Source: Gordonia sihwensis NBRC 108236 (GTDB taxonomy: Bacteria; Actinomycetota; Actinomycetes; Mycobacteriales; Mycobacteriaceae). Taken from it: DNA of 64,000 nt. Position numbers and translations under genes: made by a program. Shown in pieces: positions 17,874-26,428 of this stretch (the stretch's first letter is position 1; every line of letters starts with the position of its first letter). The notes under the pieces were generated by a model. That model ran no database searches, was not told the origin of the DNA, and was given only the letters and a program-made list of their open reading frames with translations. Where the stretch lies: assembly GCF_000333035.1 (NCBI RefSeq), contig NZ_BANU01000002.1, positions 62,001 through 126,000 of the forward strand. The letters are read 5' to 3'.

Positions 17874-19250
17874 ATGGGTACTGAGCGGCCGGGTAATGGG
17901 CGGCCGGGTAATGAGCGGCCAGACGCCGCGGCGATGATCGACGCCGTGCTCGACGACGGGACGTGGTGCAGCTGGGATCGGTCCACCGAGCCGGAGTCGG
18001 TCTGTACCGGCTCGGGGCGCGTCGGCGGTCGTCCCATCGCCCTGGTGGTCAGCGAATTCGGCGTATCGGGCGGGTCGATCGGCGCGACGGCCGGTGCGCG
18101 GATCGTCGAGGCGGTGCGCCGCGCCACGGCGGAGCGGCTGCCTCTCCTGGCGCTCCCGGCGTCCGGCGGAACGCGCATGCAGGAGGGCACGCCCGCGTTC
18201 CTTCAGATGGCCGCCATCACCGCTGCCGTAGCCGAGCACCGCGACGCCGGGCTGCTCTACCTGGTGTATCTGCGACATCCGACCACGGGCGGGGTCTTCG
18301 CCTCCTGGGGGTCGCTCGGCGACGTCACCTGGGCTCAACCCGGAGCGCTGACCGGATTCCTCGGACCCAAGGTGTACGCGGGCATCTACGGCCGCCAGTT
18401 CCCGGCGGGCGTGCAGACCGCCGAGAACCTGCACCGCCTGGGATTCGTCGACGACGTCGTCGACCACCGCCGCCTCGGCGCTCGGGTCGCGAGCGTCCTC
18501 GCGGCGCTCGATCCCGCTGCGGCGGCCGTCCGGCACGAGGCGGCGGGACCGCTCGCCGCGAAGGTCGACGACGCGTGGTCGGCGGTGGCCGCCACACGTG
18601 ACCGGATGCGCCCCGGGCTGACCGAACTCGAGACTCACCTCGGGGCGGTGCGGCTGGCGGGCGACGGGCCGATCCGTATCGCGCTCGCGAGGTTCGGCGG
18701 CCGTCCAGTGGTGCTGGCGGGGCAGGATCGCCGAATCCAATCGGAGGGCCGGTCGATCTCGGCCGACGCCCTTCGCGTCGCTCGCCGGGGTATCGCGCTC
18801 GCCGTCCGGTGGGGACTGCCGCTGGTGACCGTCGTCGACACCAGCGGCGGCGAACTGTCGCGGGCGGCCGAGGAATCGGGCCTGGCTCGGCAGATCGCCG
18901 CGTGCACGATGGAGCTGCTGTCGGCCGCGACTCCCACGGCGTCGGTTCTGCTCGGGCAGGGCACGGGCGGCGCGGCGCTCGCGATGTTCCCGGCCGATCG
19001 GGTGATCGGTGCCGCTGACGGCTGGCTCGCACCGCTTCCGCCCGAGGGGGCGAGCGTCATCATGCACGGAGACGTCGGCCATGCGGCTGAGATGGCCCGG
19101 GCTCAGCACGTCTGGGTGCGCGAGCTGCGCCGGCTGGGAATCGTCGACGAGGTCGTGACGACACTCGACGAGACGGTGGCGGCCATCGACCGCTGGATCG
19201 CCACCGACCCCGTCGCCGATCGCTCGGGGCGGGTGCGGGTCGGGCGGTAG
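17874..19250 (+). CDS. Fused acyl-CoA carboxylase carboxyltransferase (AccD3-like)
   Basis: This 458-residue biotin-dependent carboxyltransferase joins beta-like and alpha-like halves in one chain. The first half has GGSIGATAGARIVEA, LPASGGTRMQEGT and TTGGVFASWGSLG with FLGPKVYAGIYG. The second has LVTVVDTSGGELSRAAEESG and LGQGTGGAALAMFPAD. The zinc ribbon of ordinary AccD is absent, as in M. tuberculosis AccD3. It would transfer carboxyl from biotin to acetyl-CoA or another acyl-CoA. It ends 13 bases before the TetR gene. The N-terminal 15 codons contain a near-exact 14-base repeat (GCGGCCGGGTAATG), giving GNGRPGNERP; a start at the internal Met (MIDAVLDDG) is possible. Confidence 0.8.
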   Translation: MGTERPGNGRPGNERPDAAAMIDAVLDDGTWCSWDRSTEPESVCTGSGRVGGRPIALVVSEFGVSGGSIGATAGARIVEAVRRATAERLPLLALPASGGTRMQEGTPAFLQMAAITAAVAEHRDAGLLYLVYLRHPTTGGVFASWGSLGDVTWAQPGALTGFLGPKVYAGIYGRQFPAGVQTAENLHRLGFVDDVVDHRRLGARVASVLAALDPAAAAVRHEAAGPLAAKVDDAWSAVAATRDRMRPGLTELETHLGAVRLAGDGPIRIALARFGGRPVVLAGQDRRIQSEGRSISADALRVARRGIALAVRWGLPLVTVVDTSGGELSRAAEESGLARQIAACTMELLSAATPTASVLLGQGTGGAALAMFPADRVIGAADGWLAPLPPEGASVIMHGDVGHAAEMARAQHVWVRELRRLGIVDEVVTTLDETVAAIDRWIATDPVADRSGRVRVGR

Positions 19251-19263
19251 AGTCGGCAGCGTC

Positions 19264-19878
19264 ATGTCTTCGCAACCCGTCCCGACGCCGCGACCGGCCA
19301 CTCGCCGTGAACAGGCGAAGGCGGCGCGGCGCGTGGAGATCCTGTCGGCGGCGGCCAGGCAGATGGCCCAGCGCGGCTACAACGGAGTGCGGCTGGAGGA
19401 CATCGGCGCCGAGGTCGGGATCAGCGGCCCGGCCATGTACCGGCACTTCCAGTCCAAATCCGAGTTGCTCGACACGATTCTGATCGACATCAGCGAGCGG
19501 CTGCACGACGGCGGCGTGGCCGCGGCGGCCGAGGGCGGAACACCGGTCGAGGTGCTCGAACGACTCATCGAGTTCCACATCGACGTGCTGGTGACCCGGC
19601 CGGACCTGATCAGTGTGCAGGACCGCGATCTGTGGTCGCTGTCGCCGCAGGCGCGGCACCGCGTGCGTTCGTTGCAGCGCCGTTACGTCGAGGTGTGGGT
19701 GCGAGTGCTGATGGACCACGCCATCGACCGCGGCGTCGAACTCGAAGCGGTAGAGGCGCGGGTGCGCATCCACGCCATGTTCGGTCTGCTCAACTCCTCA
19801 CCGCGGCTTCCGGAGTTTCCCCGGGACCGGCTGCGCGGATTGCTGACCGGAATGGCGATGGGCGCGTTGCAGGGCTGA
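19264..19878 (+). CDS. TetR/AcrR family regulator of the downstream acyl-CoA cluster
   Basis: This 204-residue one-component regulator has an N-terminal helix-turn-helix (RVEILSAAARQMAQRGYNGVRLEDIG, then ISGPAMYRHFQSKSELL) and a C-terminal ligand-binding helical domain. It lies just upstream of accD1 in the same direction, and the 164-base gap holds a perfect 8-8-8 palindrome at the likely transcription start. The equivalent gene in the M. tuberculosis leucine/itaconate locus is Rv2506, also TetR. The effector is probably an acyl-CoA of the pathway (inference). A TAGAGT hexamer overlaps the previous stop codon. Confidence 0.88.
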   Translation: MSSQPVPTPRPATRREQAKAARRVEILSAAARQMAQRGYNGVRLEDIGAEVGISGPAMYRHFQSKSELLDTILIDISERLHDGGVAAAAEGGTPVEVLERLIEFHIDVLVTRPDLISVQDRDLWSLSPQARHRVRSLQRRYVEVWVRVLMDHAIDRGVELEAVEARVRIHAMFGLLNSSPRLPEFPRDRLRGLLTGMAMGALQG

Positions 19879-20010
19879 CGGCACGCCGGCCAGGCTCCCA
19901 CGAGACCGTTTCGGGTCCGTGCGAGGGCGCCTCAGCTGCACAATTCACTCATTCCGCTGTGAGACCCGGCCAGGGACTGGCGAATGTGGGCGCCGTCACC
20001 TATCCTGTAT

Positions 20011-20034
20011 TTCAGTTAATCGAAGCTAACTGAA
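20011..20034. promoter_or_regulatory. TetR-type operator before accD1
   Basis: TTCAGTTA-N8-TAACTGAA is a perfect 8-bp inverted repeat. A -10 candidate TATCCT lies at 20001-20006, so the palindrome covers the expected start site. It is 8 bases from ATG 20043 and would block accD1-accA1 transcription when bound. Confidence 0.75.
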
Positions 20035-20042
20035 AGGGCGGC

Positions 20043-21614
20043 ATGACGGCGACATCCTCTTCAGACGCGCATCACGCCAACGTGGCCGTGTTGCGGACCC
20101 GGCTGCTCGCCGCGGCGCAGGGCGGCGGCGAGAAGGCGCGAGAGCGACATCTCTCGCGCGGCAAGCTCCTCCCACGTGACCGGATCGACGCCCTGATCGA
20201 TCCGGGTTCGCCGTTCCTGGAGGTGGCTCCGCTCGCGGCCTACGACATGTACGACGGCAAGGCTCCGGCGGCCGGCGTGGTGGCCGGCATCGGCCGGATC
20301 CACGGCCGCGAATGCATGATCGTCGCCAACGACGCCACGGTGTCGGGCGGCACGTACTACCCGGTGACCGTCAAGAAGCATTTGCGCGCGCAGGAGATCG
20401 CGTCGCAGAACCGGCTGCCGTGCATCTACCTGGTCGACTCCGGCGGTGCGATGCTCCTCAACCAGGACGACGTCTTCCCGGATCGGGAGCACTTCGGCCG
20501 CATCTTCTACAACCAGGCCACCATGAGCGCGGCCGGGATTCCGCAGATCTCGGCAGTCCTCGGTTCCTCGACTGCGGGCGGCGCCTACGTCCCGGCGATG
20601 AGCGACGAGAACGTCATCGTGCGGAACCAGGGCACCATCTTCCTGGCGGGCCCGCCGCTGGTGAAGGCGGCGACGGGCGAGGACGTGACCGCGGAGGAAC
20701 TCGGCGGCGGAAGCATGCACTCCACCGTCTCCGGCGTCACCGATCACCTCGTCGACAACGACGAGCAGGCACTGGCCAAGGTGCGCGAGATCATCGCCAC
20801 CCTCGGCCCGCGCGAGCCCGCGCAGTGGGAGACGGTGCCCACCCGCGCGCCGCAGCGCCCGCAGACCGACATCTACGACGTGGTGCCGACCGATTCGCGG
20901 ATCCCGTACGACGTGCGCGAGGTCATCGAGATCCTGTCCGACGGCGGCGAGTACACCGAGTTCAAAGCCGGCTACGGCACCTCGCTGGTGACGGCGTTCG
21001 CGAAGATCCACGGTCACCCGGTCGGGTTCGTGGCCAACAACGGCGTGCTGTTCAGCGAGTCGGCGCTCAAGGGAGCGCACTTCATCGAACTGTGCGACCA
21101 GCGCCGCATCCCGCTGATCTTCCTCCAGAACATCACCGGTTTCATGGTGGGTCGCCAGTACGAGGAGGGCGGCATCGCCAAGAACGGCGCCAAGATGGTC
21201 AACGCCGTGGCCTGCGCACGCGTGCCCAAGCTGACCGTGATGATCGGCGGCTCGTTCGGCGCGGGCAACTACTCCATGTGCGGCCGCGCATACTCGCCGC
21301 GCTTCCTGTGGATGTGGCCCAACGCCCGGATCTCCGTCATGGGCGGACCGCAGGCCGCAGACACCCTGGCCACGGTCCGTCGGGGCGGTATCGAACGTTC
21401 CGGCGGCACTTGGTCGGCGGAGGAGGAAGAGGCCTTCAAGGCGCCGATCCGCGATCAGTTCGAGCGTCAATCCGACGCGTACTACTCCACGGCGAGACTG
21501 TGGGACGACGGGATCATCGATCCCGCCGATACCCGAACCGTGCTGGGGCTGGCCCTGGAGGCCTGCCGGTACGCGCCGCTCGACGATCCCGCCTACGGCG
21601 TCTTCCGGATGTGA
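20043..21614 (+). CDS. accD1: Acyl-CoA carboxylase beta subunit (3-methylcrotonyl-CoA carboxylase type)
   Basis: This 523-residue carboxyltransferase subunit is most like methylcrotonyl-CoA carboxylase beta. Both crotonase-like halves are present: [33 protein letters not shown] region, [44 protein letters not shown], then [11 protein letters not shown] and [20 protein letters not shown]. With AccA1 it would carboxylate 3-methylcrotonyl-CoA to 3-methylglutaconyl-CoA in leucine breakdown. AAAGGG precedes ATG 20043. It heads a same-strand cluster with accA1, fadE, maoC, citE, fadD and aacS, under a TetR operator. Confidence 0.92.
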   Translation: MTATSSSDAHHANVAVLRTRLLAAAQGGGEKARERHLSRGKLLPRDRIDALIDPGSPFLEVAPLAAYDMYDGKAPAAGVVAGIGRIHGRECMIVANDATVSGGTYYPVTVKKHLRAQEIASQNRLPCIYLVDSGGAMLLNQDDVFPDREHFGRIFYNQATMSAAGIPQISAVLGSSTAGGAYVPAMSDENVIVRNQGTIFLAGPPLVKAATGEDVTAEELGGGSMHSTVSGVTDHLVDNDEQALAKVREIIATLGPREPAQWETVPTRAPQRPQTDIYDVVPTDSRIPYDVREVIEILSDGGEYTEFKAGYGTSLVTAFAKIHGHPVGFVANNGVLFSESALKGAHFIELCDQRRIPLIFLQNITGFMVGRQYEEGGIAKNGAKMVNAVACARVPKLTVMIGGSFGAGNYSMCGRAYSPRFLWMWPNARISVMGGPQAADTLATVRRGGIERSGGTWSAEEEEAFKAPIRDQFERQSDAYYSTARLWDDGIIDPADTRTVLGLALEACRYAPLDDPAYGVFRM

Positions 21615-21625
21615 GGGACATGCAC

Positions 21626-23698
21626 GTGAACACCACTACTGACACTCGCAGCATTCGCAAGGTCCTCGTCGCCAACCGCGGCGAGATCGCCTGCCGTGTG
21701 ATCGCCACGCTCCACGACATGGGCATCAAATCGGTGGCCGTGTACTCGGACGCGGATGCGGACGCCCCGCACGTCAAGGCCGCGGACGAGGCCGTCCGGC
21801 TCGGCCCGGCACCGGCGACGCAGAGCTATCTGCGGATCGACGCCGTCATCGAGGCGGCCCGGCTCACCGGTGCCGACGCCGTGCACCCCGGCTACGGCTT
21901 CCTGTCGGAGAACCAGCAGTTCGCCGAGGCACTGGCCGAAGCGGGCATCATCTTCATCGGACCGCCCGCATCGGCGATCGCCACGATGGGCGACAAGATC
22001 ACCGCGCGCGACGCGGTCACCAAACGCAGCGTGCCCGTTGTCCCGGGCATCTCCCGTCCGGGCCTGACGGATCAGGAACTGATCGACGCCGCGGGCGGCG
22101 TCGGCTTCCCCGTACTCATCAAGCCGAGTGCGGGCGGCGGCGGCAAAGGCATGCACCGCGTGGAGGACCCGTCCGGACTTCCCGAGGCGCTGGCCACCGC
22201 GCGTCGCGAAGCGGCGTCGGCGTTCGGCGACGACACCCTGTTCCTCGAACACTTCGTGCTCACGCCGCGGCACATCGAAGTGCAGATCCTGGCCGACGAG
22301 CACGGCAACGTGATCCATCTCGGTGAGCGCGAGTGCTCCCTGCAGCGCCGCCACCAGAAGGTCATCGAGGAGGCGCCGTCGGCGCTGCTCGACGAGGCCA
22401 CCCGGCAGCGGATCGGCGAGGCGGCCTGCGATGCGGCCCGCAGCGTCGGCTACACCGGGGCGGGAACCGTCGAGTTCATCGTCTCGGCCACCGCGCCCGA
22501 GGACTTCTTCTTCATGGAGATGAACACCCGGCTGCAGGTGGAGCATCCGGTGACCGAGATGGTGACCGGTGTCGACCTGGTGGAGCAGCAGGTGCGGATC
22601 GCCCGCGGCGAGAAGCTGGCCTTGACGCAGGACGACATCGTGATGACCGGTCACGCGGTGGAGGCACGCGTCTACGCCGAGGATCCGGCGCAGGGATTCC
22701 TGCCGACCGGTGGCGAGGTGACGCGGCTGTCGTGGCCGCGTGCGGCCTCGATGGAGCCGGCTCGGCTCGCCACCGGGGCTCAGCGGCCCGGTGTCCGCGT
22801 CGACAGCGGCATCGAGGAGGGGTCGGTGATCGGCAGTGATTACGACCCGATGCTGGCCAAGGTGATCGCTTACGGCACCGATCGCGCCGAGGCGCTCGAC
22901 CGTCTCGACGAGGCCTTGTCGGAGACCCGGCTGCTCGGCGTCGTGACCAACATCGGCTTCTGCCGTTACGCGCTCGCGCAGCGCGATGTGCGCGACGGTG
23001 TGCTCGACACCGAACTGCTCGACCGGATCGCCGCCGACTACGCCGCCCCGATGCCCGATCCGCACGCGCTGGTCGCGGGTGCGCTCGGCGCTCTGGACCT
23101 CGGCGACCCGGACGATCTCTGGTCGTCCGCGATCGGCTTCCGCATCGGCGCACCGTCACCGGTCCTCGCGCGGCTGGCCGAGTCCGGGCACGTCTACACG
23201 GTGTCGGCGCAGATCGATCAGAACCGCACGCCGCGGCCGGGGACCCTCGACGCACACGTGACGATCTCCTTCGAGGATCTCGACCGCGAACCGTGGCAGG
23301 CCCCGGTGCGGCTGCGCCAGGTGCCCGGCGACGCCTTCGACCTGATCGTCGACGGACGTTCGCACCGCTGGGAGGTGGCGGTCGACGCCCGCGGCGGTCG
23401 CCGCTGGGTGTCGGGCCGGCCGGGAACCTGGATTCTGCACACGGTCCGTGCGCTGTCGGAGCACGATGAAGGCGATGCCGCGGGCCACATCGTCAGTCCG
23501 ATGCCGGGCACCGTGGTCGCGGTGCCCGGGGTCGACGGCGAGCAGGTCGCGGCCGGCGACCCGCTGGTGGTGGTCGAGGCGATGAAGATGGAGCACACCC
23601 TTCGCGCTCCGATCGACGGAACCGCGTCCATCAAGGTCCGGGTCGGGGACAAGGTGGACGCGCAGCAACTGCTCGCGCACGTCCAGGTCGACGACTGA
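21626..23698 (+). CDS. accA1: Biotin-dependent acyl-CoA carboxylase alpha subunit (BC-BCCP)
   Basis: This 690-residue subunit has an N-terminal biotin carboxylase ([37 protein letters not shown]-grasp loop, [34 protein letters not shown]), a middle BT-like region, and a C-terminal biotinyl domain with the modified lysine predicted at Lys654 in [11 protein letters not shown] 21626 has GAGGG at optimal distance; ATG 21620, two codons earlier, is too close to that site but is the alternative. It follows accD1 by 11 bases. Together they form the M. tuberculosis AccA1-AccD1-type methylcrotonyl-CoA carboxylase (identity inferred from context). Confidence 0.93.
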   Translation: MNTTTDTRSIRKVLVANRGEIACRVIATLHDMGIKSVAVYSDADADAPHVKAADEAVRLGPAPATQSYLRIDAVIEAARLTGADAVHPGYGFLSENQQFAEALAEAGIIFIGPPASAIATMGDKITARDAVTKRSVPVVPGISRPGLTDQELIDAAGGVGFPVLIKPSAGGGGKGMHRVEDPSGLPEALATARREAASAFGDDTLFLEHFVLTPRHIEVQILADEHGNVIHLGERECSLQRRHQKVIEEAPSALLDEATRQRIGEAACDAARSVGYTGAGTVEFIVSATAPEDFFFMEMNTRLQVEHPVTEMVTGVDLVEQQVRIARGEKLALTQDDIVMTGHAVEARVYAEDPAQGFLPTGGEVTRLSWPRAASMEPARLATGAQRPGVRVDSGIEEGSVIGSDYDPMLAKVIAYGTDRAEALDRLDEALSETRLLGVVTNIGFCRYALAQRDVRDGVLDTELLDRIAADYAAPMPDPHALVAGALGALDLGDPDDLWSSAIGFRIGAPSPVLARLAESGHVYTVSAQIDQNRTPRPGTLDAHVTISFEDLDREPWQAPVRLRQVPGDAFDLIVDGRSHRWEVAVDARGGRRWVSGRPGTWILHTVRALSEHDEGDAAGHIVSPMPGTVVAVPGVDGEQVAAGDPLVVVEAMKMEHTLRAPIDGTASIKVRVGDKVDAQQLLAHVQVDD

Positions 23699-23827
23699 GC
23701 CGCTTCGACGCGAACCACGTCAACGACACACGGCTCCACAGCTAGAGACTTTCAACCCCAGACAGCGATCCACAGACAGCGCCGGACCGATGGACCCGGC
23801 CCCACATACGACGAGGAATCTCACTCC

Positions 23828-24976
23828 ATGGAACTGACGCAGGAATACACCGACCTGGTGAGCACGGTGCGCGACTTCGCACAGCAGGTGGTGGCGCCCG
23901 TCTCCGCCGAACACGATGAGAAGAAGACCTTCCCGTACGAGGTCGTCGCGCAGATGGGCGAGATGGGCCTGTTCGGCCTGCCGTTCAGCGAGGAGTTCGG
24001 CGGGATGGGCGGCGACTACTTCGCGCTCGCCCTCGCACTCGAGGAACTCGGGAAGGTCGACCAATCGGTCGCGATCACGCTCGAGGCCGGGGTCGGTCTC
24101 GGCGCGATGCCGATCTACAAGTTCGGCACCCAGGAGCAGAAGGAGACCTGGCTGCCGGATCTGCTCGCGGGCCGCCGTCTCGCGGGCTTCGGTCTCACCG
24201 AGCCCGGCGCCGGTTCGGACGCCGGCGCCACCGCGACCACGGCACGCGAGGACGGCGACGAGTGGGTGATCAACGGTGGCAAGCAGTTCATCACCAACTC
24301 CGGCACCGACATCACCTCGCTCGTGACCGTCACGGCGGTCACCGGGCAGCGCGACAACGGCAAGAAGGAGATCTCGACGATCATCGTGCCCGCCCGAACA
24401 CCGGGTTTCACCGCTGAACCCGCGTACAACAAGGTCGGCTGGAACGCCTCCGACACCCACCCGCTGAGCTTCGACGACGCGCGCGTGCCACGGGAGAACC
24501 TGCTCGGCGAACGAGGCCGCGGCTATGCGAACTTCCTGTCGATCCTCGACGAGGGCCGGATCGCCATCGCCGGTCTCGCGACCGGCGTCGCCCAGGGCTG
24601 CGTCGACGAATCGGTCAAGTACGCCCGCGAGCGCAAGTCGTTCGGCAAGGCGATCGCCGAGTTCCAGTCGGTGTCGTTCGCGATCGCCCGCATGGAGGCC
24701 CGGGCGCACGTCGCGCGGATGGCGTACTACGACGCCGCCGCCAAGATGCTCGCGGGCAAGCCCTTCAAGAAGGAGGCCGCGATCGCCAAGATGATCTCCT
24801 CGGAGGCCGCGATGGACAACGCCCGGACGGCGACGCAGATCCACGGCGGCTACGGCTTCATGAACGAGTACCCGGTGGCCCGGCACTACCGCGACTCCAA
24901 GATCCTCGAGATCGGCGAGGGCACCACCGAGGTGCAGCTCATGCTGATCGCGCGATCGCTGGGACTGCCGGCATGA
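23828..24976 (+). CDS. Acyl-CoA dehydrogenase (FadE19-like, branched short-chain type)
   Basis: This 382-residue flavoenzyme has the usual three domains: N-terminal helices, the beta domain with FGLTEPGAGSDAGA, and the C-terminal helices with RKSFGKAIAEFQSV and IHGGYGFMNEYPVARHYRDS. The catalytic base appears to be the Glu of EIGEGT near residue 366, the position used by most short/medium-chain enzymes; isovaleryl-CoA dehydrogenases usually lack a Glu here. This suggests a 2-methylbutyryl/isobutyryl-like or relaxed branched-chain substrate. A GAGGAA site precedes ATG 23828. The 129-base gap after accA1 contains two CAGACAGCG copies and no other gene. Confidence 0.9.
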   Translation: MELTQEYTDLVSTVRDFAQQVVAPVSAEHDEKKTFPYEVVAQMGEMGLFGLPFSEEFGGMGGDYFALALALEELGKVDQSVAITLEAGVGLGAMPIYKFGTQEQKETWLPDLLAGRRLAGFGLTEPGAGSDAGATATTAREDGDEWVINGGKQFITNSGTDITSLVTVTAVTGQRDNGKKEISTIIVPARTPGFTAEPAYNKVGWNASDTHPLSFDDARVPRENLLGERGRGYANFLSILDEGRIAIAGLATGVAQGCVDESVKYARERKSFGKAIAEFQSVSFAIARMEARAHVARMAYYDAAAKMLAGKPFKKEAAIAKMISSEAAMDNARTATQIHGGYGFMNEYPVARHYRDSKILEIGEGTTEVQLMLIARSLGLPA

Positions 24977-25473
24977 CCGCGGCCGACGGCGGCGCCAAGC
25001 ACGTCACGCAGCGTGGGCTCTGGTTCGAGGAGTTCGAGATCGGCACCGTCTACGAACACCGTCCCGGGCGCACCATCACCGAGGCGGACAACACGTTCTT
25101 CACCACGCTGACGATGAACACCCAGGCCCTGCACTTGGACGCGGCGTGGTCGGCCACGCAGCCGGGCTTCGGCGGTCAGCGGCTGGTGAACTCGATGCTC
25201 ACGCTGTCGACGATCGTCGGGCTGTCGGTGGCACAGCTGACTCAGGGGACGCTGGTCGCGAATCTCGGCTTCCACGACATCGCCTTCCCGGCACCGATGT
25301 TCGCCGGCGACACCCTGTACGGCGAGACCGAGTGCACCGGCAAGCGGCTGTCCAAGTCGCGCCCGGGCGAGGGGATCGTCGACCTGACGCACATCGGCCG
25401 CAATCAGGACGGAGTGATCGTGGCCCGTGCCTCGCGCTCGACCCTCGTGCGCGTTCGACCCGAAGGGGAATGA
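24973..25473 (+). CDS. MaoC-like hydratase (itaconyl/mesaconyl-CoA hydratase type, Rv2499c-like)
   Basis: This 166-residue single hot-dog domain overlaps fadE by ATGA and citE by ATGA, so the three are translationally coupled. The family motif region reads GRTITEADNTFFTTLTMNTQALHLD: the active-site His is kept, but the usual catalytic Asp position is Asn and the following NP is QA. Similar changes are typical of the mesaconyl/itaconyl-CoA hydratase branch. In M. tuberculosis the equivalent gene next to Rv2498c is proposed to hydrate itaconyl-CoA to citramalyl-CoA. That reaction fits the neighbouring lyase and is my inference here. Confidence 0.85.
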   Translation: MTAADGGAKHVTQRGLWFEEFEIGTVYEHRPGRTITEADNTFFTTLTMNTQALHLDAAWSATQPGFGGQRLVNSMLTLSTIVGLSVAQLTQGTLVANLGFHDIAFPAPMFAGDTLYGETECTGKRLSKSRPGEGIVDLTHIGRNQDGVIVARASRSTLVRVRPEGE

Positions 25474-26354
25474 CAGTGTCCGGAGTGAGAGGGTCGGGAA
25501 TGACAGGGTCCACAGCGCAATCCTGGACGCCGGCCGGACCGGCTCTGCTGTTCTGCCCGGCCGACCGCCCCGAGCGGTACGCCAAGGCGCTCGACCGCGC
25601 CGACATGGTGATCCTCGATCTCGAGGACGCCGTCGCCGAGGTCAACAAGGCCGACGCCCGGGAGGCGCTGATCGCCGATCCGATCGCGGCCGACCGGGTG
25701 ATCGTGCGGATCAACCCCGCGGGCAGCGTGGAGCATCAGCGGGATCTGGACGCGGTGCAGTGCACGCCGTATCGGGTCGTGATGCAGGCGAAGGTCGAAT
25801 CCGCGGCGCAGATCACCGCGCACGGACTGCCCACCATCGCGCTCATCGAGACACCTCTCGGCGCGGTTCGTGTCGAGGAGATCGCGGCGGCGCCCAACTG
25901 CGTCGGCCTGATGTGGGGTGCCGAGGATCTCGCGGCCGGGATGGGCGGCACGTCGAGCAGATTCGGTGCGGACGAGCCGGGCACCGGCGGCTACCGCGAC
26001 ATCGCCAGGCACGTCCGGGCACGGGTCCGGCTCGCGGCCGCGGCCTTCGGTGTGGCGGCGATAGACGCGGTCCACATCGACATCGCGGACGTGGACGGAC
26101 TCGTGGCGGAGGTCCGCGACGCCGTCGCCCAGGGTTACACGGCCACCGCCTGCATCCATCCGAGTCAGGTGGAGCACATCCGCGCCGGCTACGCACCGTC
26201 GGCCGAGCGCGTCGAATGGGCCCGCAAGGTGTGCGACGGCGCCCTCGCGCACGACGGCGGCGTGTTCGCCGTCGACGGCCAGATGATCGACGGCCCGGTG
26301 ATCGCCCAAGCCCGAGCGATTCTCGCCCGGGTGATGCAGCCTCCCGCCGGCTGA
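25470..26354 (+). CDS. CitE-like beta-hydroxyacyl-CoA lyase (Rv2498c-like)
   Basis: This 294-residue TIM-barrel enzyme belongs to the HpcH/HpaI aldolase/citrate lyase beta family. Motifs are LLFCPADRPERYAKAL, MVILDLEDAVAEVNKADAR with the metal-site acidic residues, IALIETPLG and LMWGAEDLAAGMGG. The M. tuberculosis homologue Rv2498c cleaves (S)-citramalyl-CoA to pyruvate plus acetyl-CoA and (R)-HMG-CoA to acetoacetate plus acetyl-CoA. The same bifunctional role fits this cluster. ATG 25470 overlaps the maoC stop; ATG 25500, preceded by GAGAGGG, is an alternative that trims a poorly conserved 10-residue leader. Confidence 0.88.
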   Translation: MTVSGVRGSGMTGSTAQSWTPAGPALLFCPADRPERYAKALDRADMVILDLEDAVAEVNKADAREALIADPIAADRVIVRINPAGSVEHQRDLDAVQCTPYRVVMQAKVESAAQITAHGLPTIALIETPLGAVRVEEIAAAPNCVGLMWGAEDLAAGMGGTSSRFGADEPGTGGYRDIARHVRARVRLAAAAFGVAAIDAVHIDIADVDGLVAEVRDAVAQGYTATACIHPSQVEHIRAGYAPSAERVEWARKVCDGALAHDGGVFAVDGQMIDGPVIAQARAILARVMQPPAG

Positions 26355-26428
26355 GCCGGCACTCGCCCCCGGCATCCGACCGACCCACCCGACCCCCACG
26401 TGACACCTCAACCCTCACGGAGGACACC

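Noticed and set aside
20312..21619. Long upstream extension of the accA1 frame (to 1128 codons)
   Set aside because: The extension runs out of frame through accD1. AccA1 family proteins start at the VLVANRGE region, so the start is at 21620/21626.
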